64,000 nt of DNA. Origin: Trichobilharzia szidati (lineage: Eukaryota; Platyhelminthes; Trematoda; Strigeidida; Schistosomatidae). Both the position numbers and the translations under genes were made by a program. Below are positions 19,447 through 29,371 of the stretch, one piece after another. The stretch spans positions 177,423,868-177,487,867 of the forward strand of contig OX235279.1 of assembly GCA_944472155.2 (NCBI GenBank), given 5' to 3'. How positions within the stretch are numbered: position 1 is the stretch's first letter; the number at the start of each line of letters is the position of its first letter. Below the pieces are notes generated by a model that worked only from the letters and a program-made list of their open reading frames with translations, was not told the origin of the DNA and did not search any database.

Positions 19447-20703
19447 TTAAACCCACGGTAGTAGGAGGGGGTGGAGAAGTTTCTTCTGTGTGCATAACTC
19501 AGGCTTTTCCATCCAAATCGCTAAGGCTTCAGCAATACAAAGCATACGAAAGCTTGTCGATTTTGGAAGGCTTCTTTTGACTTTATTGATGACTTTGAAC
19601 GACTTCTCCTTGCAAATCGAATGACCAGTGTTGAGTATATGCTCAATAATGGCGCTCCTTATTGCTCCGTTGTTACCTTTCCGTAACCAGGCGGGATAGT
19701 GTTCTTGAACTCTTTTAGATAAAACACGCATCGAACGACCTATATACCTCGTTCCACAAGAGCAGGTGAATTGGTAGATACACATGGAAGTGGTCAAATG
19801 CGATAGTTTATCTTTAGAGTAGTTGAAGAACAATGGCCGGGAGGAAAATGTCAGTCGTAGTGTGGCAGCGAAGAATGTCCTTCTGAGAGCAGTAGATATC
19901 CTCTTCTTCAAGGTGTCAGCCAGAAGGTCACCTTTGAAGGGTACATTCATGTAGACCATCTTCTTCTGCACTGTAATGGGTTGTTCTTCGTACGTCTTAG
20001 GCTTAATATGATTGTCTATAAAACGGGGTGGGTAGCCATTCTCGAGCAGTGTCTTCCTTAAGAGGGCGATCTCTTCCTCTATTGATTCTGGACTACAGAT
20101 TTTTCGGATTCTAGTCGCCAGAGATATTATCAAATTTCGCTTGCGACTTATTGGTACCCAACTGTAGAAGTTTGTCAATTGACCGTTCCATGTAGGTTTT
20201 CTGTGTACTGATCTGTTCAAGGTACCATCGGTCTTCTTACTTAGACGAACGTCCAGAAAGGAGATTGTCTCATTGGTTTCTTCTTCGATTGTAAATTTGA
20301 TGGCAGGGTGGCAACTATTGAAAACTTGAAGAACAATATTTTGATCACAATTGTGATCGCAGATGACGAAAGTATCGTCGACATACCTTTTGTATAAGAA
20401 GAATTTGTCGATGGTTGCTTTCAGCGGACCGTTTTCCAAACTTGCCATGAAAATATCAGCCAGCACCGGACCCAAAGGTGATCCCATCGCCACGCCATCT
20501 TTTTGTCTATAGAAGTTCCCATTGAATGTGAACTGGACATTTAGGGTACATCTGAGTAGGAGTTCTTTTAGCTTGGTGGTAGGTATTCCAATATCCAGGT
20601 TGTTTTCTTCCAAGTATTTGCATAGAAAACAAATCGTCTCAGTGATAGGGACGTTTGTAAAGAGAGACTCGACGTCGAGTGAAATCATACGTTTGTCTCC
20701 CAC
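19447..20703 (-). CDS. PLE reverse transcriptase-GIY-YIG endonuclease, best preserved copy
   Basis: 418 codons without interruption, the longest frame in the window. Residues 6-17 are RT motif A (MISLDVESLFTN, Asp10). Residues 71-80 are motif B (VAMGSPLGPV). Residues 107-110 are the YVDD box with both catalytic Asp. SFLDVRL and SVHRKPTWNGQLTNF follow at 148-178, the connector at 185-300, the GIY-YIG domain from 306 (SMCIYQFTCSCGTRYIGRS; EH at 334-335), and the C-terminus LLHPLLLPWV. The N-terminal domain and RT blocks before motif A are missing by 5' truncation, so it is not autonomous. The lack of stops suggests a recent insertion. The true start is unknown because the frame was cut. Confidence 0.9.
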   Translation of the reverse strand: MGDKRMISLDVESLFTNVPITETICFLCKYLEENNLDIGIPTTKLKELLLRCTLNVQFTFNGNFYRQKDGVAMGSPLGPVLADIFMASLENGPLKATIDKFFLYKRYVDDTFVICDHNCDQNIVLQVFNSCHPAIKFTIEEETNETISFLDVRLSKKTDGTLNRSVHRKPTWNGQLTNFYSWVPISRKRNLIISLATRIRKICSPESIEEEIALLRKTLLENGYPPRFIDNHIKPKTYEEQPITVQKKMVYMNVPFKGDLLADTLKKRISTALRRTFFAATLRLTFSSRPLFFNYSKDKLSHLTTSMCIYQFTCSCGTRYIGRSMRVLSKRVQEHYPAWLRKGNNGAIRSAIIEHILNTGHSICKEKSFKVINKVKRSLPKSTSFRMLCIAEALAIWMEKPELCTQKKLLHPLLLPWV

Positions 20704-20737
20704 TTTAACATCTTTGATGCAATCGATGAATTCGATG

Positions 20738-22045
20738 GTTTAAGTCGTTTGATAGCAACTGCTTCAGCAAAGCGTCGAAAGCTAGGTTTCTTTTGCTTGT
20801 TGATTATGTTGAACAACTTCAGGTTGTCTGCAATATGACCAGTGTCTAATAGATGACGAGCAATCGTACTGTTTAATGCTTGTGGACCTTATAATCTTAG
20901 GTTCTTTGGTATGTGTTCAGAAATGCGGACAATAACCCTTCTCTCTGTTTTCCCGATGTATGTGCTTTGGCACGTACATGTAAATTGGTAGCCACAGTTG
21001 GAGGTAACATGAGGTGGGTATTTGTCCACTTTTGATTGTCTCAAACAACTAGTTGTTTGATAAACACATACAAGCTTGGCGGCTGGATATGTTCTTTTCA
21101 GGGCAGCCTTTTATCTGCATCTTATTCCACTGGCAGTATCATCACCTTTGAATGCAAGCTGCAGAAAAATAGGTTTTTTCTCTACTGTGTTGCTTTTCAC
21201 TTTTTCAACATGACGTCTCTCTTACTTGTGGATGAAATTTTTGGGGTAACCTTTGACACGTAGGCATTTCTCCAAAATGGGTAGCTCTTACTCAATCTTT
21301 TCTTCTGAACACAGCTTCCTTACACAATAAAATCATGTTCTCACCAATCCTTTTTTTGTAACTTATAGGGCAGAAGCTTTTGAAGTTAAGATAAACCGCC
21401 CTCCAGGTCTCTTTTCTGTATATATATCTTATGATTTTGCCGTCTATGTCTCGTTGGATACCAAAGTCAGGAAAATGGAACTTCTCCTTTTTTTCACACT
21501 CCATTGTAAACTTAATATTGGGATGGGCGCTGTTTAAGACTTTTAGTACTTGAGATGCATCATTAAAAGAATCACAAATAACGAAAGTGCCATCGACATA
21601 CCTGGTATAGAAGTTTATCTGACTGATTGTGGATTTCAACCTTGTTTGTTTTAGACTACCCATAAAAATATCTGCCAGATTCAGACCCAGGGGTCTTCCC
21701 ATGGCGACTTCGTCAATTTGGCGGTACGGAATGTTGCTGAACTGGAACTGTACGTTTTTGGTGCACATAAGTAAAAGTTGCTTGAGTTCGTTCTTGGGCA
21801 GAGTAAGACGTTCGGTGTGTTGACATATAATTTGTTTTGTTTCTTTCAAAGGGATCTTTGTAAACAGTGAAGACACGTCGAAGGACACCATAAATTTATT
21901 TGAGATGCTTAGATTCTCTAATTGTTTAGCGAATTGGAAGGTGTCTTTCAGGCTGTAGACTGCTAATTTACCACGGATTGGTTCTAACATTTCTGCTAGC
22001 CACCTAACTACTTTGTGATACGGCGAATTGCATGCAGAATGGAAT
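20738..22045 (-). mobile_element. PLE type B, upstream part (split by nested PLE)
   Basis: From about 22,040 the minus strand encodes ACNSPYHKVVRWLAEMLEPIRGKL, then the RT (21,990-21,292), connector (VKGYPKNFIHK, FLQLAFKGDD) and the endonuclease GYQFTCTCQSTYIGKTERR at about 20,985-20,930, with LNSTIARHLLDTGH and FRRFAEAVAIKRLKP up to 20,738. Frameshifts lie near 21,290 and in the endonuclease. The 5' end is truncated. Confidence 0.85.
21292..21990 (-). pseudogene. PLE reverse transcriptase, type B, YVDG at the active site
   Basis: 232 residues with motif A MVSFDVSSLFTKIP (Asp38), motif B DEVAMGRPLGLNLADIF (usual G-S-P is G-R-P), and motif C RYVDGTFVICD at 130-140, where the second catalytic Asp is Gly. 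HFPDFGI and IRYIYRKETW follow. Catalytic loss and a downstream frameshift make it inactive. Confidence 0.85.
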
Positions 22046-22159
22046 TTGTTCGATCTCTCTCGTTAAAGTGGTCTTGACTTTACCATGTGCTTCATTATCC
22101 TCCTTTATTCCATTTTTATTTAATTTTATGTTTGTTTTCGCGAGTTTGAACACGGATCG

Positions 22160-22252
22160 ATATCAGTTAGAGAAGCATTGAAGACCAGCGGGGAGTACTG
22201 GACAGCTGTTTCATCCTAGTTGGCGAGTCATCGGCAGTACGCACCCACTTTA
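22160..22252 (-). mobile_element. Smα-like SINE (family a), 3' piece with hammerhead
   Basis: Minus strand, 22,242-22,193: CCGATGA (first box with one change), GAAACAGCTGTC and CAGTACTC. The sequence is cut after GCACCCAC, so the tRNA-like head is absent. Stem II is disrupted. Confidence 0.7.
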
Positions 22253-22479
22253 TCATATTCGAACACTTTATTTAGTCTACTATTTTGACAGCACTTCACT
22301 CATCTTATGTTTCTATCATCATATTATATTCGCATATTCACATTTCCGAATGTACTTTATTTTCTTATCATCTGTTTCGTGTATTTCCATGGAACTTTAT
22401 GCTGACCCTTATTTATGCATTCATACATCTAATTATTTGTAACTCATTATCATGTACACCAATATTATTATAGCACTTT
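22253..22479. other. Unassigned spacer
   Basis: AT-rich, no supported feature. Confidence 0.3.
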
Positions 22480-22748
22480 ACTATTTCCACTCACTGTCAA
22501 ACTCTACTACACTCACAAATGTATGCAAGCAAACTACAGTCCTACGGAGGGTCAGTCGCGAGCCAGAATACCTCAGTGACAATAACGTCTCTGACTGCAG
22601 CACTGAGTGACGCGGGTTCGAATCTCAGAGAAGGACGTGAGTTCCTTCAAGGTGGCTGATACGCCTTGCTGACCAGTGAGGAGTGTCAACTAGCACAAAA
22701 CTTGGATCCAAGGCTTCCTGTTGCTTGATTGCCTCCAACCATCTACTA
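22480..22748 (+). mobile_element. Hammerhead SINE (family b), nearly full length
   Basis: tRNA-like head with box A-like TACCTCAGTGAC and box B GGTTCGAATC at about 22,615-22,624. The family body (GAGTTCCTTCAAGGTGGCTG) and the hammerhead at 22,662-22,717 follow, with the 3' end GATTGCCTCCAACCATCTAC. The ribozyme has an inserted repeat in box 1 (CTGACCAGTGAGGAG) and CAAAAC instead of CGAAAC, so it is probably inactive. Confidence 0.85.
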
Positions 22749-22924
22749 ATTGTTATTATCGACTGTAATCCATAATTTATGTACAACTTTGAAAATGAAC
22801 TTGTCGGAAAGAGAATTTTCTTCGCTGAAATCTCTGTTTTATGTCTGTCTGAATGAGGATTACTGATTTAATTTTAAATTTCATGCGGCTGACGATTAAA
22901 AATGACGAAGTAAGATTACATGGA

Positions 22925-23140
22925 GGATTTCATCATGAGCTGAAATCAGTTAGAGAACCACTGGAAAACCTGCATGGAGTACTGGACAGCTTTTTCGTCC
23001 TAGTTTGGGACTCTTCAGCAGTACGCACCCACCGGGATTCGAACCCAGGACATTCTGATTACAAGGAGAGTTCGTAGACCAATGAGCCACTGGGACCCGA
23101 TCCAGTGGTCCTTGAATTCTAACTTCTGCCAATTCACGAA
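22925..23140 (-). mobile_element. Smα-like hammerhead SINE (family a), most complete minus copy
   Basis: Runs from the 3' end (ATCATGAGCTGAAATCAGTT) through the hammerhead (22,977-23,026) and the box B complement GATTCGAACCC to the head region GGGACCCGATCCAGTGG. The layout (pol III-type head, then ribozyme) is that described for schistosome Smα repeats. Confidence 0.85.
22977..23026 (-). ncRNA. Hammerhead ribozyme, Smα-like type I
   Basis: Minus strand: stem I GTACTG, CTGAAGA, stem II GTCC/GGAC with loop CAAACTA, GAAA, then AAGCTGT, C and stem I 3' strand CAGTAC. Core boxes and stem I are intact. The mini stem III has one mismatch (A opposite G). Stem II and loop closely resemble the known S. 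mansoni ribozyme. Confidence 0.8.
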
Positions 23141-23469
23141 GTAAGATTACATTATATGTAAAAGCTTTATTTGTAAAACCTCAGTAAAATTGAAATACGT
23201 AATTCATCTAAGATTATATCAACTGATTCTGTTGAGATTATTTCTTTTTCTTTCCACTTACTAAAAAATGAAACGATGTGAGAAAAAGAATTTAATTTCT
23301 ATATTATTCTTACATTTTTCTCTCGAATTCTCTTTGTTTTATCTGAAGTTGTTTTCAGATGTATTTCTCTCTAATAAAAAATATCATTTGAAAATCCGAG
23401 AGCATCTTAAGTCGAAAAGTGGCAATTTCCCATGAAATGCATTCGTCATGTTCGAAAATCTTTCCAGCC
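23141..23469. other. Mostly unassigned; short repeat X piece
   Basis: 23,165-23,215 (AAAACCTCAGTAAAATTGAAAT) resembles the start of repeat X at 14.3 kb. Nothing else is recognised. Confidence 0.4.
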
Positions 23470-23665
23470 TGATAGTCCACAGGGTCTAGTGAATAAGGCT
23501 TTTTGGCCTTTGAAGCTATGGGCACCGGGTTCGAGCCTCGGTGTGAACATCACCACTCACTGCGGAATGTAGGAACATCCAGATGACTAGGCCGAAATGC
23601 GCATACCGGATTCCACTGCTAGTCACCATCCACCACTTAAATTGTAGTTCACAGGGTCCCCAAAG
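23470..23665 (+). mobile_element. tRNA-SINE (family e) with internally deleted Smα hammerhead
   Basis: Head with box B GGTTCGAGCC at about 23,528. At 23,578-23,632 the DNA reads ATCCAGATGA, CTAGGCCGAAATGCG, then GGATTCCACTGCTAG, matching the Smα hammerhead in order except that part of box 1 and one side of stem II are missing. The ribozyme cannot fold as usual. Confidence 0.65.
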
Positions 23666-23920
23666 ACACTGCTAATGAAAGGATTTGAATTAATGTGTGA
23701 AATTGAATTCTGTATTTCCACATATAATAGACTGAAAGTCGTTCATTAAAACGTAAAGTAAGGCCGTGGTGTTTACACTTAGCCTGCATTTTCAGTCGAC
23801 CAGTATGTGATTCTTTGCCAGTGATATATATTTAGGCATATGATTGTTTTATTCACTAATGCTAGTTGATTTTTCAATTGATATATATATATATATATAT
23901 GCCTAACATATTTATCAGAC
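23666..23920. other. Unassigned spacer with (TA)n
   Basis: A (TA)n microsatellite at about 23,880-23,901. No ORF. Confidence 0.4.
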
Positions 23921-24392
23921 AACTTCAACTCCAATGTCAAGTCAGTGCTACTAACCATACGGATCAGAGACTTGGCACCGCGTCACAAAGGCCACTACCA
24001 GCAAACTACTCACCTTAGCTCAATGGCCGGTCAGAGAAGATCAGCAATAGTGTGAGGGATTTCTGGCAATCAACGAACCAACCAACCCAGTAGGAAGCAA
24101 TTGTGCAACAAATATGAAGGAGTAAATAGAGGTGGACTGGATTGGCCATACTCTGAGAAAACAAACAATCGTGTGACTGACATCACACGCTAGGTCATCG
24201 CTCGAGTGGCGCCTAAACGGGGATCGGCGATTTGGTGGTTAGTGTGAGGGGTTCCATGGGGGAGATGTGGAGATGGGAGCATGTGGGGAGATGTGGAGCC
24301 AGATAAAAACGTTGATGGAGAAGCGAAAGCAATGGAGACTTGCGGCCGAATCCCTTTGTTCCTCCAGGAACTAAAGGAAACAATAATAATAA
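23921..24392 (+). mobile_element. RTE LINE, truncated 3' copy
   Basis: Starts at a position equal to FN(S)NVKSVL of other copies, continues with GSETWH-like and WIGHTLR-like codons, and ends GAATCCCTTTGTTCCTCCAG, ACTAAAGGAAACAATAATAAT. Frames are broken by indels. Confidence 0.8.
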
Positions 24393-25615
24393 GTCACACA
24401 TAGACAACTTAGCGGTGTTAAGCCTAAAAGAAGTATATTGGTGGTATATTTATAGACTGCCTCACCAAGTATGAAAACGACGTGCAAACCTGACCCAGGC
24501 AGCCTTTTGTATTACTGTACATCATTCTCTCCATGTGTGAAGCTCACATGTAAATCCATATTTTAACTAAGTAAGTGATGCAACTTTAAATAACTTGCTT
24601 TACTTTATTTCGGTTCATTTAAAAAACCATCTTTGTATACCTAATTGGGTGAAATTTACCTATCCCACTGTAAATAGTTCATCAGTTTGGTCTGTCTTTA
24701 TTGATAAATTAACTTCTAGTCGTCCAGTTTTCAAGCTTACATTTGTTTTGGTTACCCACATACCCACCTAGCATGTGAGACGTGTTTATCACCAACTATT
24801 TTGACTGTCTTTTTCGCAGTCAATAACTCTGACTCCTGACATCACGATATCTCATACACACACAAGAGTAGGCGAATGTTTATCTTCATGGTAAACACTG
24901 AGGAATGGTGGGACTGTTGTTTTCATCTAGAATAGCAAATTATGCATATATGTATATATGGTAAAAACATTTTACTGGATGCTCGCATAGTTAATGGGAG
25001 ATGGGAGAATATTTAAAAGTGGTATGGAATTATACAACCAAAAACAAACCATGCAGGCTTGCTTTTAGAAAAGAGAAAAAAAGCAAAACAAAACAAAACA
25101 ACGTTGTTTATTAGCTAGGAGGAATGTTTTCTTTTTCTAGCTCATCCCTCCTTATTTTATGTTATGTTATGTTATAGGTACATCAACTTATGCTTTAGTC
25201 TGTCTGCTGGTTTTTCAAATATACAAAAAAAGATGAAAATGGTGATATGTTCAGTCTCGTTATGGCTGTGTTATCTCTCATCGTTCTACTCAAATGAAAA
25301 CGTTTGACATTGTTTACCTCTATTTTTTTCCCTTCTAGCTGCAGGCATGTTTAGGCTAATCGTTTTATTTTTCCGGGGATGTTTAGGCGATTTGGAGTTA
25401 AATGATTTCTAGATGAATTATTTTGGGGGAAAAACAGTCACTAAAAAAACTTAAGTGGGGACACCGCAACTCCCTGAATTCCTTGTTAACACGAGACACA
25501 TGTGCTTGGTTCCACTCCTACCGACAGCCAGTCGAATGGGATAATGGATGTTATAGTTCACAAGTAGCCGGCTAATATATACGCCAGTGAAACAGGCAAT
25601 CACTTCGTCTGACTT
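24393..25615. other. Unassigned DNA
   Basis: No transposon domain and no convincing exon. Short simple repeats occur (ATGTTATGTTATGTT at about 25,158; AAAACAAAACAA at about 25,086). Confidence 0.3.
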
Positions 25616-25877
25616 AATTGCTCTGATTTTCTTTTTTTTCCTTCACGTTCCCCAGTGAAACATAGGGCTTCAAGCTAGTGGCTTGAATTTTCTGTAGCAG
25701 TGTTTATTTTTATAGGATGGGGTTATTAGCCTCATGCCCAACCTTCCCCCTTCACCAGCATCACTTCTGACTTAGCGAGGTAAAGGAGTGCGTCGGTGGC
25801 CGGGGTCAAACCCCAGACCATGTGCATGGTCGGCGAGCTTCCAAACCGCTAAGCCACCGACGCACAATTGTGCTGAT
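25616..25877 (-). mobile_element. Full-length tRNA-SINE family d with candidate target duplications
   Basis: Minus strand: head 25,865-25,790 (box A-like TGGCTTAGCGG; box B GGTTTGACCC, one change), body, and tail ending in a T-run on plus (A-rich on minus). AATTGCTCTGAT (25,616-25,627) and AATTGTGCTGAT (25,866-25,877) flank it as a 12-bp duplication with two mismatches. The tail contains CCCTATGTTTCACTGGGGAA on minus, resembling the RTE 3' tail. Confidence 0.85.
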
Positions 25878-26139
25878 GCACCCATATCATTTTGAGTTTT
25901 AGATGCTGTAAGCGAATTGATAATGTAAATTATTCCAGCTATCGTTGTGCACTTACTAATGACGTGTTTTCCGGGGGAAACGATACTTTATGGCGGAATA
26001 AAATCTAACCGGTTTTGCGTCAGCTGTTGTTTATCTTTCCCATTACATTACACAATACTTATATATGTGTATTGTTTTATGTTAAGGGCATAAAATCACT
26101 TCGTTTTTACGTCCACACCATACTTAGCGCGAGCTATTC
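25878..26139. other. Unassigned spacer
   Basis: No supported feature. Confidence 0.3.
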
Positions 26140-26347
26140 ATTCAATACGTCCAACGAAAGTATCCAATACAGTGCTACAGGAGGTCAATCGCCAGCCTAA
26201 ATAGCTCAATGGTAACTTCTCTGACTACAGCACTGGGTCACGTGCATTAGAATCTCAGAGGGGAAATGAGTTCCTTCAAGGTTACAGATACGCCTTGCTG
26301 ACTAGGTCCAAGGCTTCCTGTGGCCGATTGCCTCCAACCATCTAACA
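26140..26347 (+). mobile_element. Hammerhead SINE (family b) with deleted ribozyme core
   Basis: Head with box A TAGCTCAATGG at about 26,198 and a weakened box B (ATTAGAATC). The ribozyme region reads CCTTGCTGAC joined directly to TAGGTCCAAGGC: stem I and the cleavage site remain, but stem II and GAAA are lost. Confidence 0.85.
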
Positions 26348-27120
26348 TCAACTATTCCATGATGATGTCCCAATTCTTCTTTCATAATGCTATCTTTCCA
26401 ATGTTACCAGTAAATGATTTTAGACTGTGATGTTTACGGTGTTTTTATAAAAGCATTTATCCGATGAACTACAGGATCATTACATAGTAAAACACGTTGA
26501 AAGTCTTACAAAGCGTCCCATCATGATTAATGGCGGCATATTTTACTCTTGGAAGTCGGTTAAGGTCTTGTACTATTGTAACAACAGAAGACAAGGGTCA
26601 GTCAACAGATCGTTTATTAAGGAAATCAACGCATATTTATATATTTTCATGTACATTATATAGATTAGTTAAGCAAACAAACACAGTTTTGGTTGTTTCA
26701 CACCTAAAGTTAATCTTTCATCTCTTTGTGACTGTTTCTTGAATGTCAGATCATCTATATGTTAACTGTATCCGCCTACGCAAAGTCTGCTGTGGTCGGT
26801 TTTTGAATCAGTCTTGTTCATATTTTCTCACGACAAATCTTGAGAACGTAAACATTGACGTAAATTACTGTCTACCAATTTGGCTAGTAGACAGCTCTCA
26901 CCACACTATGAATATGTCTAACTGTTATCATCATGGAAATAAAATAATATCTATAAATTGATGACATTTTTGTTTCTTACTCATTTCTTCACGAGACCAG
27001 TCACTCTTTCAACTTAAAATCATGCATTTCTGCTAGTATTTTAACCAGTTCGAAGTGGTTTCACTTGCTTGATATCCAACCTACACATCTGCTATTATGT
27101 CGCCAATTTTAGAATTTTGC
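26348..27120. other. Unassigned DNA
   Basis: Two short open frames at 26,530-26,961 lack any recognisable motif and are probably chance. Confidence 0.3.
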
Positions 27121-27217
27121 AGTACATTGAACTGAGTAGAGACGCCGAGCTGGACATGGACGCGGCGATCAAGAATGTCGCTGGTCAGGAGCCAACAGTG
27201 TTATACGACAACTAATT
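27121..27217 (+). CDS. Possible terminal exon of an unknown gene (weak)
   Basis: TTTTGCAG followed by an open frame YIELSRDAELDMDAAIKNVA and then GQEPTVLYDN before TAA at about 27,215. The frame is acidic and clearly more G+C-rich than its surroundings, unlike the transposon codons nearby. A polyadenylation-type AATAAA lies at about 27,443. No upstream exon was found and no family is recognised. Alternatives are a chance frame or a piece of an unrecognised element. Confidence 0.25.
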
Positions 27218-27535
27218 GTTCTTCAAACTGTTTTACGAAAGGAAACAATGATATATGTATATAGCCAATGACGTATGCGTGAGAGATTTCCATAAGAGGA
27301 TGTCTATATGTGTGGATTTTTGCAGACTAACCTTGATCAACATAAAATTATAGTCCACTATTTAACTGTAAACGTTTCAGCCTCCATCCTTGACATGTAA
27401 CTAGCATCATACTGAGTGGGTCATGCTTGCAACAGTCTTTCGAATAAATAACTTCCTTATTGTTTTTCTACTGTGTTGAGAATGGTAACGTCTTCCTTCC
27501 AACAAAATGCATTCTTGTCAGTGACATTTGTCGGT
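27218..27535. other. Unassigned spacer
   Basis: AATAAATAA at about 27,443 may be a polyadenylation signal. Nothing else is supported. Confidence 0.3.
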
Positions 27536-28562
27536 AGCAAGGCTACTTACTATGTCCAATGATTTCTCTGATTGCGGTGGGTTGGATGATGCAACGTACT
27601 GCGGGCAACAAGGAAACAGGCATAAAGTCGAACCACACGAAACACTTAGAGGATCTGGATCTCACTGATTATATGTATCTGACTTCCCACAAAAGCTGGA
27701 AGATATCCAAGTGAAAAGCAACAAGTGAACATAGAGAAAAGAGAGGTGATGAAGATTCCTGGTTAACAGCAACAGCCACACCAACAGCTACAACAACAGA
27801 CAACAGGTAACAATCAGTATAGATGGGAAAAATCTGAAAGAAACAACCTCCTTTATCTACCTACCTACCTAACTAACTAACTAACTAATTACCAACCCAC
27901 GTGGGAAGCACCGATTCAGCTACAGGCAGACAGAACTGATGACCATATCATCAAAGTGAGGATCGGGAAAGCAAGACAAGCTTCTATTACTCTCAAGTCT
28001 GTGTGGAGGCCAACCGTACTGCTCAGCATGAAAATATAAGATCCAAATTCTCAACTCCAGTGTGAAATCAGTGTTACTCAGCATACGGATCAGAGACTTG
28101 GTTCCGCGTCACCAGGGCCACTTCGAACAAACTACACACCTTGTTCAAAAGCTGTCATCAACAGCTCAATACTACTGAAGATCGGATGGCCGGTCAGAGA
28201 AGATCAGAAATAGAGTTCAGGATCTCTCTCAAACAACGAACCAACCAACCCAGTAGGAAGCATTTGTGCAACAAATATGCAGGAAGAAATGTAGGTGGAT
28301 TGGATTGGCGATACTCCGAGAAAACAAACCACCGAGTGAGTGACACCATACGCCAGGTCATCGCTCGAGTAAAGCGCGAATGGGAATCTGCATGTTGGTC
28401 GCCATTGTGAGAGTGACATGGATGAGGATGAAGTGATTTGAGAGGAGATTTAAGCATGTAGGAAGGCGGGTAGCCAGGTGGAAACGTTGGTCAAGAAACG
28501 AAAGCAATGGAGTTGTGCGACTGAATCCCTATGTTCCTCTAAGAATTGAAGGAATCAATAAT
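27536..28562 (+). mobile_element. RTE LINE, 5'-truncated, decayed
   Basis: Begins at QGYLLCPMISLIAVGWMMQRT (RT motif B side) and passes a degraded catalytic box (DLDLTDYMYLTSHK; FADD reads LTDY). It continues with VNIEKREVMKI-like codons, a glutamine-type repeat at about 27,768-27,805 and a (CTAC/CTAA)n tetranucleotide run at 27,857-27,888. C-terminal blocks end in CCTATGTTCCTCTAAGAATT and a short AATAATG tail. Confidence 0.85.
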
Positions 28563-29371
28563 GCCTAAAAGCAGGATGCTATTCTATTACACTGAGTTGT
28601 TGCATGTACAGTTCAGATCGAGAATATTTGATAGCGTAGAGTTCCGGAAACGTAATTAAGCCAAAAGGGCTTTGTCCACTTCGATTAATTTTAATTCGGA
28701 TTATTGAGTAATAAGTGCTGTTAGTGAAATTGTCACAAAAGCTGTTTTTCACACAACTTATTCTTTGTACTAAAGGAACATGATGGCCATAGACGAATTG
28801 AGTAAAGTAATTTTTTCAAGTTCTCTTGTGCTTACATATATTGTGAGTCTGACGTTTTCGTACAACTCAACAAAACAGAACACAAATTACTGGTTAACTT
28901 TTTTACAATTCTGTGTTGTATTTGCAGTTAAATGATACATTTCGAGTTATCTACCGACAATAAACTGCTCGCAGTCCTTTCAAATTTATTATAAGCAACA
29001 AAGTATTACGGTGGATAACAATAATTCCCAATGGATGTTTATTTTCAGCTCACTCTCGGTATGCATTTTTATTTGCACAAATTCCTTAGTAATTTCCTTC
29101 AGTACAGTTGTTTCTGAAAACGGTTGGTGAAAACGTAGAGAGAGGGGTGGGTGGGCGAAATGTCTAGTTGATGTGGTTAGGAAATCTTACCGTAGGAGAC
29201 TTTGAATTTCATCAAGAAAATGACTTCACTTACAGGCTGCCTTCTACTGATTGAATGAAGATATTCGAAGCACCGTCTCAGTGGGCAACAAAACAATATA
29301 TCTTGGCCTTCATATGATAGGTTTTAAGCATCAAAAGCCTAAAACACAATTCTGTGTTTGTGATCCTCAAT
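28563..29371. other. Unassigned DNA
   Basis: No supported gene or repeat. Confidence 0.3.

Larger units (their letters stand above)
18854..20737 (-). mobile_element. PLE type C, nested in PLE type B; well preserved
   Basis: 5'-truncated element on the minus strand with an uninterrupted 418-codon RT-endonuclease frame (20,703-19,447; coding sense extends upstream to about 20,737), a 3' region with a 3 x 93-bp tandem repeat, and the terminal hairpin block at 18,870-18,915 (TTCAGCGAAGAGTCTC). It sits between codons of the type B PLE endonuclease (AIKRLKP / NLCTQKE), so it inserted after that element. Confidence 0.85.

Noticed and set aside
26530..26961. Two consecutive open frames of about 70 codons
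   Set aside because: No motif, no repeat partner, hydrophobic low-information sequence.
27180..27540. Solo LTR reading (TGTTATACGAC...TAGCA with an AATAAA inside)
   Set aside because: No matching second LTR, primer-binding site or polypurine tract. The right edge coincides with the start of an RTE fragment.
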